Below are positions 12,947 through 14,707 of a DNA stretch of 14,707 nt, in pieces. A model generated the notes under the pieces. It saw nothing but the letters and a program-made list of their open reading frames with translations, made no database searches and had not been told where the DNA came from. A program made the translations under genes and the position numbers. The stretch is from contig CAMPIL010000045.1 of the NCBI GenBank assembly GCA_946886375.1, positions 1 through 14,707 on the forward strand, in the 5' to 3' direction. The first letter of the stretch is position 1; the number at the start of each line of letters is the position of its first letter. Origin of the DNA: an uncultured Phycisphaerales bacterium (GTDB taxonomy: Bacteria > Planctomycetota > Phycisphaerae > Phycisphaerales > SM1A02).

Positions 12947-14272
12947 ATGAAACCTCACATGACACGTATGCCTCTTGCACTTGGCCAACTCAGTCGAACC
13001 GTCTTTGCATTCGCGCTGATGCTGCTGACGGCCGCCTGTGACGGAACCCCCGGAACTCCCGGAACCCCAGAAAACTCCGCAGAATCAGTGGCGTCAAGTG
13101 ATTCTTCCACTGAAATCTCGCCTGCAATGCAAACCGAAGCAGCCACGTCGCTGCCAACGGTTCACCTTTCTCCGGCGTTCGGTTCGCGCACGTTTCAGCG
13201 GCCGGTGTTTGTCACCCATGCAGGCGATGGCACGAACCGGTTGTTCATCGTCGAGCAGTCCGGCCGCATCCTGAGCATGGACAACCAGCAGGACGTCGCG
13301 GCGGAACCCAAAGTATTTCTCGACATCCGCGGCAAGGTTCGCATGCGGCACAACGAGGAGGGCCTGCTCTCGCTTGTGTTCCATCCCAAATTCAAGGACA
13401 ACGGCCAGTTCTTCGTGTACTACAGCGTCTCCGAGCCGAAGCGCAATCGAATCTCGCGGTTCAACCTATTGGCGAATGATCCATCACAAGCCGATCCCGC
13501 CTCGGAGCAGGTCATCCTCGAAGTCGAACAGAAATACGGCAATCACAACGGCTCCACGCTGCTGTTCGGTCCGGATGGGTATCTCTATGCAAGTTTCGGC
13601 GATGGTGGCTGGGCAAACGATCCGGACTTCAACGGCCAGAACCTCGGCACGCTCCTGGCGAAGATCATCCGCATCGATGTCAACAACGCCGAAGGCGACA
13701 AGCCCTACGCCATTCCCAAGGACAATCCATTCATCGCCCGCGAAGGCGCACGACCTGAAATCTGGGCCTACGGCTTGCGCAACGTCTGGCGAATGAGTTT
13801 CGATTCAAAGACCGGCGACCTGTGGGCCGGCGATGTTGGCCAGGACCGCTGGGAAGAAATCGACGTCATTACACGGGGCGGCAATTACGGCTGGAATCGG
13901 CGCGAAGGCAAACACGATTTCGCCCAAGGCAAGCGTCACTACGGCGAGCAGCCGCCGGCCGACCCGATGATTGATCCTGTCGTTGATTACAGCCACCGTG
14001 AGGGAATTTCCGTCACCGGCGGGTACGTCTATCGCGGAAAGAAAAACCCGAACCTCCAAGGCGTGTACCTGTACGCCGATTACGGCAGCCGCGCGATCTG
14101 GGGATTGCGATATGAAGGCGGCAAGGTGACTGCGCATCGGCTGGTCACGCCGGGGCCGGAAAGTTCGTTCATCACTTCATTTGGCGAAGACGCCGAAGGC
14201 GAGTTGCTCGTGTGCGCTTTTGATCAGGCCGATGGACGCACGGGCAAGGTGTACCGGCTGGTGGAGAACTGA
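12947..14272 (+). CDS. PQQ-type glucose/sorbosone dehydrogenase-family lipoprotein
   Basis: A 441-residue predicted lipoprotein with a six-bladed beta-propeller of the soluble glucose/sorbosone dehydrogenase (GSDH) family, whose characterised members oxidise aldoses with PQQ and calcium. The signal sequence ends MLLTAAC, with Cys31 as the likely lipid site. It is followed by a GTPGTPGTP repeat and a Ser/Thr/Glu-rich tether to about 70. The propeller shows PVFVTHAGDGTNRLFIVEQ (86-104), RHNEEGLLSLVFHP, and GNHNGSTLLFGPDGYLY (198-214). His200 sits where the family's catalytic His is expected. ASFGDGG, PEIWAYGLRNVWRMSFD, WAGDVGQDRWEEID and GGNYGWNRREG follow. Substrate and cofactor use cannot be read from the sequence; many family members in soil bacteria are uncharacterised. 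ATGs at residues 5 and 8 are alternative starts. It converges with the DsbA-like gene. Confidence 0.92.
   Translation: MKPHMTRMPLALGQLSRTVFAFALMLLTAACDGTPGTPGTPENSAESVASSDSSTEISPAMQTEAATSLPTVHLSPAFGSRTFQRPVFVTHAGDGTNRLFIVEQSGRILSMDNQQDVAAEPKVFLDIRGKVRMRHNEEGLLSLVFHPKFKDNGQFFVYYSVSEPKRNRISRFNLLANDPSQADPASEQVILEVEQKYGNHNGSTLLFGPDGYLYASFGDGGWANDPDFNGQNLGTLLAKIIRIDVNNAEGDKPYAIPKDNPFIAREGARPEIWAYGLRNVWRMSFDSKTGDLWAGDVGQDRWEEIDVITRGGNYGWNRREGKHDFAQGKRHYGEQPPADPMIDPVVDYSHREGISVTGGYVYRGKKNPNLQGVYLYADYGSRAIWGLRYEGGKVTAHRLVTPGPESSFITSFGEDAEGELLVCAFDQADGRTGKVYRLVEN
13043..13069 (+). repeat. Three 9-base coding repeats (Gly-Thr-Pro)
   Basis: GGAACCCCC, GGAACTCCC and GGAACCCCA in tandem encode Gly-Thr-Pro three times, just after the lipobox cysteine. 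The unit would act as a spacer between the lipid anchor and the propeller, and slippage could change its copy number. Confidence 0.6.
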
Positions 14273-14318
14273 AGGCACAAAAGACTTTCCAGCAGATTGG
14301 GGGCCGCTTGCCGCGCGT

Positions 14319-14707
14319 TCAATTGTTGCTGGCCGCTTGATTGCGGCCCGCTTCCTGCAAGATCAGGTCGAGCACGTTGATTGCATCCAGTTTCCACCGC
14401 GCGACCCACTTGCCGTTGACATACACCGCAGGCACGCCTTGTACGATCATTCCCTTGCCCATAAGAACTTCCTGTCCGAGCACCGATTGCACAGCGGGTG
14501 AATTCGCCTGGGCGATGAGCGCATCGGCATCCAATCCAAGCGAAGGCGCCGCCTGCCGCAGCGCTTCCTCCGTGAAGCTGGATTGATTCGCCAGCAGCCA
14601 GTTGTGCATTCGTTCATAGGCGTCATTGCCGCCCAGATGTCCCGCAGCCTCGGCGATGCGGGCCGCCCAGCAGCCGCGCGGCGAAATCGTGCTGGGCACG
14701 TTGGGAT
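14319..14707 (-). CDS. DsbA-like thioredoxin-fold protein, C-terminal part (5' end outside window)
   Basis: The frame is open to the right edge, so about 129 C-terminal residues are visible; the GTG at 14699 is probably internal. The part present reads P-N-V-P-S-T-I-S-P-R-G-C, then a helical insertion (AARIAEAAG, YERMHNWLLANQSSFTEEALRQAA). VQGVPAVYVNGKWV follows, carrying the cis-proline typical of thioredoxin folds, and then a C-terminal helix (INVLDLILQEAG). The helical insertion before the cis-Pro strand places it with DsbA/DsbG-like or VKOR-associated disulphide oxidoreductases. The CxxC active site would be upstream, outside the window, so activity cannot be judged. Such proteins act on exported thiols in the periplasm. 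It is convergent with the dehydrogenase, 46 bases between stops. Confidence 0.85.
   Translation of the reverse strand, partial: PNVPSTISPRGCWAARIAEAAGHLGGNDAYERMHNWLLANQSSFTEEALRQAAPSLGLDADALIAQANSPAVQSVLGQEVLMGKGMIVQGVPAVYVNGKWVARWKLDAINVLDLILQEAGRNQAASNN

Overview
Organism and overall character. The window is GC-rich and densely packed, with short intergenic gaps (none above about 165 bases). It encodes housekeeping and cell-envelope functions, with no mobile element, rRNA, tRNA or CRISPR visible. A block of secreted proteins of a planctomycete type points to Planctomycetota, possibly a Phycisphaerae-like lineage. This block comprises a QW-motif alpha/alpha-toroid protein, a Ser/Gln-rich protein ending in a W-G-x-L-P-P-R tail, and a beta-repeat protein with an NPCBM-like C-terminus. 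The placement is inferred from protein style only; no marker gene such as 16S rRNA is present.

Layout. (1) 2-3966, + strand: four tightly coupled genes. The first is a truncated coiled-coil protein, the second the Ser/Gln-rich secreted protein, the third the secreted alpha/alpha-toroid protein (TTG start at 1628), and the fourth a secreted protein with four tandem beta-repeats. Junctions overlap by 20, 4 and 4 bases, so translational coupling is likely. (2) 4124-5323, +: an RMD1/DUF155-family protein with a C-terminal membrane anchor, convergent with (3) trpD, 5335-6420, -. (4) lgt, 6465-7592, +, is divergent from trpD across 44 bases. (5) 7758-9967, -: a lipoprotein M48 metalloprotease followed by holB (DNA polymerase III delta prime). 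(6) comEC, 10049-12784, +, diverges from the protease. (7) 12947-14272, +: a lipoprotein of the glucose/sorbosone (PQQ-type) dehydrogenase family. (8) 14319-14707, -: the C-terminal part of a DsbA-like thioredoxin-fold protein that runs off the window.

How the genes fit together. Much of the window concerns the envelope: Lgt lipidates lipoproteins, and two likely clients (the M48 protease and the dehydrogenase) lie nearby. The DsbA-like protein would act on exported thiols. The first four genes look like one exported-protein assembly or an envelope-maintenance operon, but its function is not established. TrpD, HolB and ComEC are ordinary metabolic, replication and DNA-uptake genes that do not obviously belong together.

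Most notable signals. A 22-base element is shared (19 of 22 matches) in the 3' regions of holB and comEC, in the sense orientation of each gene. A 14-base tandem direct repeat lies in the comEC-dehydrogenase gap. The fourth protein of the first cluster contains four internal repeats. There are several departures from family norms: TrpD lacks the Asp of GTGGD, Lgt has a long insertion, and HolB has an altered P-loop and no zinc-site cysteines. I did not find a clearly recognisable new defence or mobile system; the uncharacterised four-gene secreted cluster is the best candidate for undescribed biology.
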